NCBI RefSeq assembly: GCF_001547895.1
Contig: NZ_AP014627.1
Span: 5,707,501 to 5,771,500, forward strand
Reading direction: 5' to 3'
DNA length: 64,000 nucleotides
Source of the DNA: Pseudomonas sp. Os17
Lineage (GTDB): Bacteria > Pseudomonadota > Gammaproteobacteria > Pseudomonadales > Pseudomonadaceae
Of this stretch, positions 49,753 through 57,891 are shown piece by piece. The notes under the pieces were generated by a model that saw only the letters and a list, made by a program, of their open reading frames with translations, was not told where the DNA came from and made no database searches. The position numbers and the translations under genes are program-made. The number at the start of each line of letters is the position of its first letter. The first letter of the stretch is position 1.

Positions 49753-51216
49753 ATGATCGCCAATCCCCCCAGCGAGCTGGTCCTGCTCCAGGCCCATGAA
49801 CTCGCCGAGCGTATCCGCCTGCGTCAGGTTTCCTGCCGGGAAGTGATGCAGACCTACCTTGCCCACATCGAGCGCTACAACCCTATGGTCAATGCCCTGG
49901 TCAGCCTGCAACCGGCCGACAGCCTGCTGGCCCAGGCCGACCAGCGCGACGCCGAACTGGCCCGTGGCGACTATCGCGGCTGGATGCACGGCCTGCCCCA
50001 CGCGATCAAGGACCTGTCCCTGACCCAGGGCATCCGCACCACCCTGGGTTCGCCGCTGTACCGGGATTTCATCCCCGAGCGCGACGGCATCATGGTGGAA
50101 CGGATCAAGGCCGCCGGGGCGATCATTATCGGCAAGAGCAACACCCCGGAGTTCGGCCTCGGCTCGCAGACCTACAACCCGCTGTTCGGCGCCACTGGCT
50201 GCGCCTATGACCCAAGCAAGACCGCCGGCGGCAGCAGTGGCGGCGCCGCCGCGGCGCTGGCCCTGCACCTGGTGCCGGTGGCCGACGGCAGCGACATGAT
50301 GGGCTCGCTGCGCAACCCGGCGGCCTTCAACAACATCTTCGGCTTCCGACCGTCCCAGGGCCGGGTGCCCTTCGACGACAGCAGCGACCTGTTCATCGAC
50401 CAGCTCGGCTACGAAGGCCCCATGGCCCGCAGCGTGCGCGACGCAGCGCTGCTGCTGTCGGTGCAGGCCGGCGGCGATGCACGGGCACCGCTGTCCATCG
50501 CCGAATCGGGCCAGGGCTTCGCCGCGCCACTGGAGCGCGACTTCAAGGGCACGCGCCTGGGTTGGCTGGGGGACTTCAACGGTTACCTGCCGATGGAAAA
50601 AGGTGTGCTGGAACTCTGTGAAAAGGCCTTGGGCGATTTCCGCAGCCTGGGCTGCAGCGTCGAACCGGCCAGCCCGGACTTCACCCCCGAGCGCCTGTGG
50701 AGCAGCTGGCGCACCTTGCGCCACTGGATGGTCGCCGGGTCCCTGGGCAGCGCCTATGCCGACCCGCACAAGCGTTCACAGCTCAAGGCAGAAGCCATCT
50801 GGGAAGTGGAAAACGGCCTAAAGCTGTCCGCCAGCCAGGTCTTCGACGCCTCGGTGATTCGCAGCGACTGGTACCGCGCCATTTCAAAGCTGTTCGAACG
50901 CTTCGACTACCTGCTGCTGCCCAGCGCCCAGGTCTTCCCCTTCGACAAGCACACCCCTTGGCCGTGCAGCATCGAAGGCGCGGCCATGGACACCTATCAC
51001 CGCTGGATGGAGGTGGTGATTCCCGGCACCTTGTCCGGCTGCCCGGTGGCCAGCGTGCAGGCCGGCTTCAACGCCGACGGCCTGCCCATGGGCCTGCAGA
51101 TCATCGGCAAGCACCAGGCCGACTTCGCCGTCCTGCAACTGGCACACGCCTACGAACAGGCCAGCCGCTGGTTCCAGCGCTGCCCATCGCCACTGATTTC
51201 GGGGGGGAAGGGATAA
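49753..51216 (+). CDS. Amidase-signature hydrolase
   Basis: 487 residues. The Ser-cisSer-Lys triad of the amidase-signature family maps to Lys86 (HAIKD), Ser161 (GGSSGG) and Ser185 (GSLRNPA), with the 24-residue Ser-Ser spacing seen in FAAH. It hydrolyses a C-N amide bond; there is no signal peptide, so it acts in the cytoplasm. Placed after the amine-type importer, it probably cleaves the imported compound or a derivative of it. The usual DxGGS motif reads DMMGS here, a small deviation near the nucleophile. Confidence 0.88.
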   Translation: MIANPPSELVLLQAHELAERIRLRQVSCREVMQTYLAHIERYNPMVNALVSLQPADSLLAQADQRDAELARGDYRGWMHGLPHAIKDLSLTQGIRTTLGSPLYRDFIPERDGIMVERIKAAGAIIIGKSNTPEFGLGSQTYNPLFGATGCAYDPSKTAGGSSGGAAAALALHLVPVADGSDMMGSLRNPAAFNNIFGFRPSQGRVPFDDSSDLFIDQLGYEGPMARSVRDAALLLSVQAGGDARAPLSIAESGQGFAAPLERDFKGTRLGWLGDFNGYLPMEKGVLELCEKALGDFRSLGCSVEPASPDFTPERLWSSWRTLRHWMVAGSLGSAYADPHKRSQLKAEAIWEVENGLKLSASQVFDASVIRSDWYRAISKLFERFDYLLLPSAQVFPFDKHTPWPCSIEGAAMDTYHRWMEVVIPGTLSGCPVASVQAGFNADGLPMGLQIIGKHQADFAVLQLAHAYEQASRWFQRCPSPLISGGKG

Positions 51217-51253
51217 ACGGTTGATAGCGTAGATAATTTTTTTATAAAAACGC

Positions 51254-51282
51254 TTGACGCATCGTCGTTCCGAGCGAATAAT
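51254..51282 (+). promoter_or_regulatory. Sigma-70 promoter of tRNA-Met
   Basis: TTGACG (51254-51259) and AATAAT (51277-51282) are separated by 17 bases, and the tRNA begins 11 bases after the -10. A GC-rich GCGCGCC discriminator, typical of stringently controlled promoters, lies between. Confidence 0.8.
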
Positions 51283-51293
51283 GCGCGCCACTT

Positions 51294-51370
51294 GGCTACA
51301 TAGCTCAGTTGGTTAGAGCATAGCATTCATAATGCTGGGGTCCGGGGTTCAAGTCCCTGTGTAGCCACCA
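51294..51370 (+). tRNA. tRNA-Met (anticodon CAT, elongator type)
   Basis: A 77-base cloverleaf: acceptor arm GGCTACA with TGTAGCC, D arm AGCTCAGTTGGTTAGAGC, anticodon loop TTCATAA with CAT at 51328-51330, T arm GGGG-TTCAAGT-CCCT and encoded CCA. The first acceptor pair is a normal G-C, so this is the elongator rather than initiator Met tRNA. Confidence 0.96.
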
Positions 51371-51376
51371 AGTACT

Positions 51377-51410
51377 AAAAACGGCTTACCGCAAGGTAAG
51401 CCGTTTTTTT
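51377..51410 (+). terminator. Rho-independent terminator after tRNA-Met
   Basis: ACGGCTTACC (51381-51390) pairs with GGTAAGCCGT (51395-51404) around a GCAA tetraloop, extended by A-T pairs, followed by a run of T residues. Confidence 0.95.
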
Positions 51411-51550
51411 ATGCCTGCGAAAAAGTACCGGGGATTACGCCGCATTGATCCACAAACGCGACACCCGCATTGAGCACCGCCACTGGCTGGGATAGAACAC
51501 TCCGGCAGTGTGTGTGAGAGCTGCGCCATCCTCACTTCAAGGGCTCGATA

Positions 51551-52390
51551 ATGACAATAAAAAACCACGCAACTTCAGTCGCCCCCTGGCTGTTCTCGCT
51601 TCTGGCAATCGCCTGTACTCCAGCCTTCGCCGAACAGGCACCTACCCCGCCTTCCAACCTGTTGACCGCCGCCGTGGCCTGGAAGCAGACCGCCGCCGAA
51701 TTCGAGGCGCTGTACTACCAGGGCTTCAACATCGCCCGCCTGCAACTGGACCGTGCCCTGCAGGAGCACAAGGCCGGCGACCGGCCGCTGGCGATCATCA
51801 GCGACGTCGACGACACCGTGCTCAGCAGCAACAGCTACTGGGGCTACATGATCAATTCGGGGAAAGAGTTCTTCGACGACGAGGCCTGGGACAAGTGGGT
51901 CGCGGACAATGGCCCGGTGGCCACTCCGGGCGCCGTGGAATTCCTCAAGTACGCCCAGTCCAAAGGCGTCGAGGTGTTCTACGTCACCAGCCGCGACCAG
52001 GGCGAAAAGACCTACGACTACGCTCTGGCCAACCTGCGCAAGAACCAGTTGCCCTACGCCGATGAACAGCACCTGACGGTGTACCGCGACAGCTCCAACA
52101 AGGAGCCACGGCAGCAGGAAATCGCCAAGGACCACAACGTGGTGCTGATGCTGGGCGACAACCTCAACGACTTCAAACGCAAGTACTACGTAGCCGACGT
52201 CAAACAGCGCAGCAGCCTGATGACCGAGGACAAGCAGCAGTTCGGGCGCAAGTTCATCCTCTTCCCCAACCCCACCGACGGCCATTGGTTGAAAGCAATC
52301 TTCGGTGATTCCGAACCGCCGGCCACGCCGGAAAACCGCGCCAAGTTCAAGGCGGCGGCCGGAGCTAACGCCTGGCAGGTGAAAGACTAA
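51551..52390 (+). CDS. HAD-type acid phosphatase / 5'-nucleotidase, lipoprotein e(P4) family
   Basis: 279 residues. The HAD nucleophile motif DVDDTVL (Asp85, Asp87) is followed by SSNSYWGYM, the e(P4) signature; VFYVTSRDQG is motif II and MLGDNLNDF holds the late acidic residues. e(P4) enzymes dephosphorylate nucleotides in the periplasm or on the outer membrane. The N terminus is a signal peptide. A Cys at 22 (LLAIAC) is not an ideal lipobox, whereas AFA at 25-27 suits ordinary cleavage, so lipidation is uncertain. Confidence 0.88.
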   Translation: MTIKNHATSVAPWLFSLLAIACTPAFAEQAPTPPSNLLTAAVAWKQTAAEFEALYYQGFNIARLQLDRALQEHKAGDRPLAIISDVDDTVLSSNSYWGYMINSGKEFFDDEAWDKWVADNGPVATPGAVEFLKYAQSKGVEVFYVTSRDQGEKTYDYALANLRKNQLPYADEQHLTVYRDSSNKEPRQQEIAKDHNVVLMLGDNLNDFKRKYYVADVKQRSSLMTEDKQQFGRKFILFPNPTDGHWLKAIFGDSEPPATPENRAKFKAAAGANAWQVKD

Positions 52391-52421
52391 CCACGCAACA
52401 CCACAGCCCCCGCACAGGGGT

Positions 52422-52448
52422 GGTCATGGCTCCCTTCGAGCCATGACC
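52422..52448. terminator. Hairpin between convergent genes
   Basis: A perfect 11-bp stem (GGTCATGGCTC at 52422-52432, complement at 52438-52448) with a CCTTC loop lies between the phosphatase gene and the end of the receptor gene, three bases from the latter's stop. No T tract; a shared transcript-end hairpin is likely. Confidence 0.65.
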
Positions 52449-52450
52449 CG

Positions 52451-54931
52451 CTACAGCGACCATCGCACCGTCACCATGGCATTGCGCGGTTCACCATAGA
52501 TGTCATTGCCGTAGTAGGTATTGGTGCTGATGCTCTGGTAGTACTTCTTGTCGAAGACGTTGTTCAGGTTAAGCCGAAACTCAAGGTGTTCGGACGCCTG
52601 ATAGCGAGTCATCAGGTCCACCAGGGCATAGCCTTTCTGTTCGACGTACATCGGCGTGCCCGAGTCGTAGAAATTCACATCCTTGTTGTAGATCCGGTTC
52701 TGGCTATAGAGCCCCCCGCCCACAGTCCAACGATGCAAGTCTCCCGGCAGTTGGTAAGTGGTAAAGGCCTTGAACACGTGACGTGGAATATCGGTGTCGA
52801 ACAGGCGGCCGACATTGTCCTCGTTGCTGTCCTTGCGATACTTGGCCTGGGCATAGGTGTAGCCCGCCCCCAACTCCCAACCCGGCGCCAGCTTACCGTT
52901 GACCTCAAGCTCGATACCTTCGCTGCGCACCTCGCCGCTGGCTTCGTAGCACTGCAGGCTGGAGCACTGAGCGCTGACCACCTGCTTGGCGCGATTGACC
53001 TGGTCGATCCTGAACACCGCAGCGCTGGCGGTCAGGGCCCCCTCGAAGTATTCGCCCTTGATGCCCGTCTCGTAGTTCTTGCCGACTACGGGCTTGATCA
53101 AGCCACCGGAGCTGTCCACTTCCGCTTGTGGGCTAAAGACATCGGTGTAGCTGACATACACCGAGTGATGGGCGTCAAGGTCGTAGACCATGCCGGCATA
53201 GCGGGTGAGGTTGCGGGTGACCTTGTAGTCGGTGCTGGAGGCGGTGCGCACCCCGGCAAAGCGCGTATCCACATCGTAGTCGTACCAGTCCAGGCGACCG
53301 CCCAGAATCAGGGTCAGGGGCTCGGCGAGGCTAAAACGTGAGGTGAGGTAGAAGCTTTTCAGCTCGGAGTTGCGCTCCTGGCGCCAGTAATCCAGGTCCA
53401 TCTGCGGCTTGGGCACGCTATGGGGATCGGGACGGTAGATGTTGGTCCGCGTCTCGTTGTCCTGGAAATTGCCCTTGCCGCGAAAGGCCAGCTCACGCTG
53501 ACTGGCCCCCACCACCAGCTCATGCTCACGCCCGAACAGGGCAAACGGCCCGGAAGCGAAGAGGTCGTAGCTGCCTTGCTGATCCTTGTAGTGGTACTGA
53601 CCGACGTACTGGCCGAACTCGTCGAAATCGGCGCCGAAACGCTCGGTCATCGAACCGAGCATCTGCAAGTCGGACCAGGACTTGCTGGCCGACAGCAACA
53701 ATTTCCAGGCGTTGTCGAAGCGGTACTCCAGGCGACCAAAGGCCGTGACGTTGTTCTGATCCCAGTACTCCCAGTCACTGCCCAGGTAGGCCGAGCGCGA
53801 CAGGGGTAGGTGCCGGCCGTCAATCGCCGCAGGCAGCCCGCCCCAGGTCGTGGTGGTGTGCGACGCCTGATTGGTAGCGCCCACGGTCAGCGTGGTGTTG
53901 TCATTCAAGTCGGCCTCGACAATGCCGTAGAACACCGAACGCTCGGCATCGGCCACGTCCTGGAAACTGTTCTTGCTCTGGTAGGCAGTCACCAGGCGCC
54001 CGCGCAACGTGCCACTGTCATTGAGGGCACTGGAGGCATCGATTTCGCTGCGGTAATTGTCCCAACTGCCGGCACTGGCAGTGATGCTCAGACGCGGTGC
54101 GGCAGTGGGCCGCTTGCGTACCATGTTGATCGCCGCCGAGGGGCTGCCCGTCCCCTGCATCAGGCCAGCGGCGCCACGCATGACTTCGACCCGATCGAAG
54201 ATCGCAGTGTCGGCCGCAGTGCTCATGTCCCGGCTCAGGTAATGCGACATGTCGTTGGCCAGGCCATCGACCATGAGGTTCTGTACTTCAAAACCCCGCG
54301 AATAGAAAATCGGCCGCTGGGGTCCGTCCTTGGTGATGGAAATGCCCGGGGTGCTCTTGAGCACATCCTCCAGGCTTTGCATGTTCTGATCGTCCATGCG
54401 CTGGCGGGTGACCACGGTCACCGACTGTGGAGTCTCGCGAATCGACAGGGCCAGCTTGGTGGCCGTCTGCATGGCACCGGTGGTGTAGGAACCGGTGTCT
54501 TCGGTGGTGGTACCCAGAGACACGCCGGTGATCTGGGTCGGCCCCAGATGCAGCGCCGCCCCCGTCGGCAACTTGACCAGGGTATAGCGCGCCGGGCCTT
54601 CCTGGCGCAGCTGCAAGCCACTGCCGGCCAACAGCTGCGCCACGCCCTGACTGAAGGAATAATGGCCCTTGAGCCCCTGGGTAACGAGCCCCTGGGTCTG
54701 ACTGGAGCCAAAGGACAGGGTAACCCCGCTGGCCGCGGCAAACTCGCTGAGCGCAGTACCCAGTGCCCCTGGCGCAATGTTGAATTCCTGCGCTTCGCCC
54801 ACCGCCTCCTGGGCCAGGGCCAACGGCGCAACACAGGTGGCCGCCAGCAGCGTGCCAAGGGTGATGCTCAACGCCTTGCGATTGAAACTGCGCCGCAAGG
54901 CGGCCTGGGTGAAACGACTCCGGTGGCTCAT
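52451..54931 (-). CDS. TonB-dependent siderophore receptor with signalling (STN) domain, FpvA/FecA type
   Basis: 826 residues. Signal peptide cut after LALA (about residue 40), then an STN domain (about 48-120; FNIAPGALGTALSEFAAASG), the part that talks to a FecR-like anti-sigma factor. The plug has ETPQSVTVVTRQRMDDQ and VEVMRGAAGLMQGTGSPSAAINMVRKRP, the barrel ends in Trp-Ser-Leu (TVRWSL). It takes up a ferric siderophore, probably a hydroxamate or xenosiderophore, and signals. The fecR- and fecI-like genes lie upstream on the same strand. Confidence 0.92.
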   Translation of the reverse strand: MSHRSRFTQAALRRSFNRKALSITLGTLLAATCVAPLALAQEAVGEAQEFNIAPGALGTALSEFAAASGVTLSFGSSQTQGLVTQGLKGHYSFSQGVAQLLAGSGLQLRQEGPARYTLVKLPTGAALHLGPTQITGVSLGTTTEDTGSYTTGAMQTATKLALSIRETPQSVTVVTRQRMDDQNMQSLEDVLKSTPGISITKDGPQRPIFYSRGFEVQNLMVDGLANDMSHYLSRDMSTAADTAIFDRVEVMRGAAGLMQGTGSPSAAINMVRKRPTAAPRLSITASAGSWDNYRSEIDASSALNDSGTLRGRLVTAYQSKNSFQDVADAERSVFYGIVEADLNDNTTLTVGATNQASHTTTTWGGLPAAIDGRHLPLSRSAYLGSDWEYWDQNNVTAFGRLEYRFDNAWKLLLSASKSWSDLQMLGSMTERFGADFDEFGQYVGQYHYKDQQGSYDLFASGPFALFGREHELVVGASQRELAFRGKGNFQDNETRTNIYRPDPHSVPKPQMDLDYWRQERNSELKSFYLTSRFSLAEPLTLILGGRLDWYDYDVDTRFAGVRTASSTDYKVTRNLTRYAGMVYDLDAHHSVYVSYTDVFSPQAEVDSSGGLIKPVVGKNYETGIKGEYFEGALTASAAVFRIDQVNRAKQVVSAQCSSLQCYEASGEVRSEGIELEVNGKLAPGWELGAGYTYAQAKYRKDSNEDNVGRLFDTDIPRHVFKAFTTYQLPGDLHRWTVGGGLYSQNRIYNKDVNFYDSGTPMYVEQKGYALVDLMTRYQASEHLEFRLNLNNVFDKKYYQSISTNTYYGNDIYGEPRNAMVTVRWSL

Positions 54932-55050
54932 GTACGCGTCCTATGCCATAGCAGTAAAGGCGGCTGATTGACCGCTCTACTGATGAGCCGAACGCCAGGC
55001 GGAATCGGCAAGGCGCATTGACGATTTTTCTTCAAGCGACCATTCGCCCG

Positions 55051-56019
55051 TCACGCTTGCACACGCACCCAGTACCTGGAAAACCGGCGCACCCTCACCG
55101 GCAACGACAATGGCAGGTTGGCCAGCACCCCATCGATATCATCCAGGCGGAAGGCCCCGCTGATGCGCAGTTGCGCAACTTCATCCGCACACCCCAGGTA
55201 GCCAGGGCGGTAACGACCCAGCTCACGGATGAAATCCGCCAGTCGCCAGTCAAGCGCCACCAACTGGCCCCGGACCCAGGCACTCTCGGCATTGTCCGCC
55301 ACCCGCAGGGCACCCATCTGCCCGGAGCCGAAGGTCAGCGCCTGGCCTTCGGCGACCCTCCGGGCATGTTGCGGATCATCGTTCAGGCGCACCTCCACCG
55401 CATGTTGCTGAACCGATACTTGGCTGAAGGCCGGCTCCAGGCGCACATCGAAACGGGTGCCCAGGGCCCGGATGCGGCCATGGGCAGTTACCACCAGCAA
55501 AGGACGCGCCGGGGCCCGGTCTGCGGCCGTGGTGACCTGGATCTCGCCCTGACGCAGGAAGATCAGCCGTTCTTCATGGCTGTAGGCAACGTCGACCCGG
55601 GTATCGGTATTGAGGTGCAGCCGCGTGCCGTCGGCCAGCAGCTCTTCCCGGCGCTGGCCGGTGCGCGTGGCGAAGTCGGCGCTGTAGGGAGACAGCCGAT
55701 AGCCGCCCAGCAACGCCGAGCCGCCAGCCATCAGCAGCAGTACCTTGAGGCCCTGGCGGCGCTGGATGCCCATTTCCGACAAGACCGGCAAGGCAATATC
55801 CTGCGGGACCCCACGCAACTGCTGTTGCAGCCTTTGCACCCGGGCCCAGGCTCGCGCATGTTGCGCATCGGCGCCAAGCCACTGCTGCCAGGCCTGTTGC
55901 TGCGCCGCGCTGACCTGTTGATCGTTGAGGACCAGGTACCAGTCCACCGCTGCCTGCAGGTGGGCCTTGTCCAGGGGAGGAGGCGACGGCACGTTCAATC
56001 GTCCATCAGTTGTATGCAT
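55051..56019 (-). CDS. FecR-family anti-sigma/sigma-regulator
   Basis: 322 residues. The N-terminal cytoplasmic DUF4880 segment (AVDWYLVLNDQQVSAAQQQAWQQWL, about 24-48) binds the sigma factor, a short hydrophobic stretch follows (about 93-110), and the periplasmic FecR domain has LADGTRLHLNTDTRVDVAYSHEERLIFLRQGEI. It relays receptor occupancy to the sigma factor. Its start overlaps the sigma gene by 25 bases, indicating coupled translation. Confidence 0.92.
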   Translation of the reverse strand: MHTTDGRLNVPSPPPLDKAHLQAAVDWYLVLNDQQVSAAQQQAWQQWLGADAQHARAWARVQRLQQQLRGVPQDIALPVLSEMGIQRRQGLKVLLLMAGGSALLGGYRLSPYSADFATRTGQRREELLADGTRLHLNTDTRVDVAYSHEERLIFLRQGEIQVTTAADRAPARPLLVVTAHGRIRALGTRFDVRLEPAFSQVSVQQHAVEVRLNDDPQHARRVAEGQALTFGSGQMGALRVADNAESAWVRGQLVALDWRLADFIRELGRYRPGYLGCADEVAQLRISGAFRLDDIDGVLANLPLSLPVRVRRFSRYWVRVQA

Positions 56020-56507
56020 TGCAGCAGTGCCTTGCCCAGATGATTCTTGACGGTGGTCACCGACACCCCCAACTGCCGCCCGACCTGCACATAGCTCAGG
56101 CCGTCCAGCTGCACCATGAGGAAAATCTGCCGGGTGCGCGTGCCCAGTCCGTCGAGCAAGGCATCGATGGCCAGCAATGACTCGATGATCAAATGATGGG
56201 TTTCAGGTGAAATGTCCTGAGGCTCCGGACGTGCCGCCAAAGCCTCCAGATAGGCCTGTTCCAGAACTCTGCGGCGCGCCTTGTCGATCAGCAGGCCGCG
56301 GGCGATGGTCGCCAGGTAATGACGGGGCTCTCGCAGTGCCGGCAACTGGCGCAGCGACAGCATCCGCACGAAGGTGTCCTGGGCCAGGTCTGCGGCATCG
56401 GCACAGTTGCCGGTGCGGCTGCGCAACCAGCCCTTCAACCAGCCGTGGTGGGCGCCATACAGATCTTCGATCTCCAGCGATATTGAAGCCTTGACCCCTG
56501 CGTCCAT
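55995..56507 (-). CDS. ECF sigma factor, FecI (iron-starvation) type
   Basis: 170 residues with region 2 (DLAQDTFVRMLSLRQLPALREPRHYLATIARGLLIDKARRR) and region 4 (LLDGLGTRTRQIFLMVQLDGLSYVQVGRQLGVSVTTVKNHLGKAL). It directs RNA polymerase to the receptor promoter. The gene is preceded by a Fur-type box. The receptor gene lacks a Fur-like box of its own in the 119-base gap before it, consistent with sigma-driven expression. Confidence 0.94.
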   Translation of the reverse strand: MDAGVKASISLEIEDLYGAHHGWLKGWLRSRTGNCADAADLAQDTFVRMLSLRQLPALREPRHYLATIARGLLIDKARRRVLEQAYLEALAARPEPQDISPETHHLIIESLLAIDALLDGLGTRTRQIFLMVQLDGLSYVQVGRQLGVSVTTVKNHLGKALLQCIQLMDD

Positions 56508-56520
56508 GATTGACCGTCGC

Positions 56521-56546
56521 TAATGATAATATCTCTCATTATTATC
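56521..56546 (-). promoter_or_regulatory. Fur-type box upstream of the fecI-like gene
   Basis: An AT-rich run containing TGATAAT and, 6 bases on, CTCATTATTATC forms overlapping NATWAT hexamers as in Fur boxes. It begins 14 bases upstream of the sigma-factor start. The centre is imperfect, but composition and location fit iron repression. Confidence 0.7.
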
Positions 56547-56614
56547 CAGCCGTTTTTTCATGACAACAGAGCGCCCTTCCCGGCAGACCTGAATGCCGCA
56601 TGCCTGGCCTTTCC

Positions 56615-56644
56615 GGAAAAACCGCAGCACGCTGCGGTTTTTCC
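56615..56644 (-). terminator. Terminator after the cytochrome c peroxidase gene
   Basis: A perfect 13-bp stem (56615-56627 with 56632-56644) built on CCGCAG/CTGCGG and flanking A/T runs, with a 4-base loop; the A/T runs give a T tract for either strand. It lies 8 bases after the peroxidase stop. Confidence 0.88.
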
Positions 56645-56651
56645 ACCCAGG

Positions 56652-57644
56652 TCAGTTGAAGGGTTGTGGACGCGGTGTCTGCGCCGAGGACGGCGGCAGG
56701 ATCGGCAGCTTGAAGTCCGGTTGATCGCCGGTCAGGGTCTCAAGGAAGGCCACGATCTGGCCGACCTCCTCGGTGCCCAGCTTGCGCCCCAGTTGCAGCC
56801 GGGCCATCACGTCCACCGCCTCTTCCAGCGTCCAGTAAGCGCCGTCATGGAAGTAAGGGTAGGTCAGCGCCACGTTGCGCAAGGTCGGCACCTTGAACAG
56901 CATGCGGTCGGCGTCCTTGCCGGTCAGCCCGGCCACGCCCTGGGCCGGGTTCTGGGTGACGTAGGGTTCGATCATGCCCATTTTCTGGAACGAGCCACCG
57001 CCCACCGCTTCGCCGTTGTGGCAGGCCACGCAGCCGATGGACTTGAACAGTTGGTAGCCCTTGAGCGCGGTGGGGCTGATGGCCGCCTTGTCGCCCTTGA
57101 GCCAGCGGTCGAACGGCGCATTGGGCGTCACCAGGGTGGCTTCGAAGGCGGCAATGGCGTTGGTGGCGTCGTCGAAGCTGATCTCATCGTTGCCATACAC
57201 GCGCTTGAACGATGCCCGGTACTGGGGAATGGAGCGCAGCACCTCCACCGCCAGTTCATGGGTAAAGCCCATCTCCCCCGGGTTGGTGATCGGACCGCTG
57301 GCCTGTTCCTGGAGCGTGGCCGCGCGGCCATCCCAGTACTGCGCAAAGCTCAGGCCGGAGTTGAGCACCGTGGGCGAGTTGATCGGCCCCTGGTGCCAGT
57401 TGTGACCGATGGAGGTGGGCAGGTTGTCGCTGCCGCCCATGCTCAGGTTGTGGCAGGAGTTGCAGGAGATGAAACCGGATTTGGACAGGCGCGGGTCGAA
57501 GAACAACTGCTTGCCCAACTCCACCTTGGCCACATCGGTGATCTTCGCCGGCTGCACCGGCAGGATCGGCTCGCTCGGCGTCTCGCCCCGTACCTCGCCC
57601 CCCAACAGCAATCCGAACACAAGTAACCACTTACAACCGTGCAT
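56652..57644 (-). CDS. ccpA: Di-haem cytochrome c peroxidase
   Basis: 330 residues with a signal peptide (cut near VRG, residue 20). Two haem c sites: CNSCH (61-65, low-potential peroxidatic) and CVACH (205-209, electron-entry). The spacing and the GPITNPGEMGF segment match bacterial CcpA peroxidases, which reduce H2O2 in the periplasm with electrons from cytochrome c or azurin. An ANR-like site lies upstream, matching the microaerobic control known for this gene in Pseudomonas. Confidence 0.93.
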   Translation of the reverse strand: MHGCKWLLVFGLLLGGEVRGETPSEPILPVQPAKITDVAKVELGKQLFFDPRLSKSGFISCNSCHNLSMGGSDNLPTSIGHNWHQGPINSPTVLNSGLSFAQYWDGRAATLQEQASGPITNPGEMGFTHELAVEVLRSIPQYRASFKRVYGNDEISFDDATNAIAAFEATLVTPNAPFDRWLKGDKAAISPTALKGYQLFKSIGCVACHNGEAVGGGSFQKMGMIEPYVTQNPAQGVAGLTGKDADRMLFKVPTLRNVALTYPYFHDGAYWTLEEAVDVMARLQLGRKLGTEEVGQIVAFLETLTGDQPDFKLPILPPSSAQTPRPQPFN

Positions 57645-57704
57645 GGCGTCCTCTCATCAGGCTTATGGTTTGCTGCACCATGTGCCCAACCTCCCCCAGC
57701 CGCC

Positions 57705-57718
57705 CTGACTCAGATCAA
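57705..57718 (-). promoter_or_regulatory. ANR/FNR-like site upstream of ccpA
   Basis: On the minus strand this reads TTGAT-CTGA-GTCAG: a perfect ANR half-site and a degenerate second half (consensus TTGAT-N4-ATCAA). It is centred 67 bases upstream of the ccpA start, which would permit a -41.5 activator position. Moderate support only. Confidence 0.5.
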
Positions 57719-57891
57719 TCGGTGGCCGGGTGCACGCCTGCCTGCGACCCTATGTACAGGGCCGCTGAGCAGCGCCTTGCCACTGGCCCAGCGCACGGTC
57801 ATGGCCACCTGCCGGCCCTGCTGTCGGTGCCACTGCTGTACATTCCCCTCCACGGACGACACCTCATTTCCCAGTGAACGGAGCTCAACGC

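Noticed and set aside
51294..51410. tRNA-Met as an integration site of a mobile element
   Set aside because: No integrase gene, no duplicated tRNA 3' end and ordinary flanking genes were seen.
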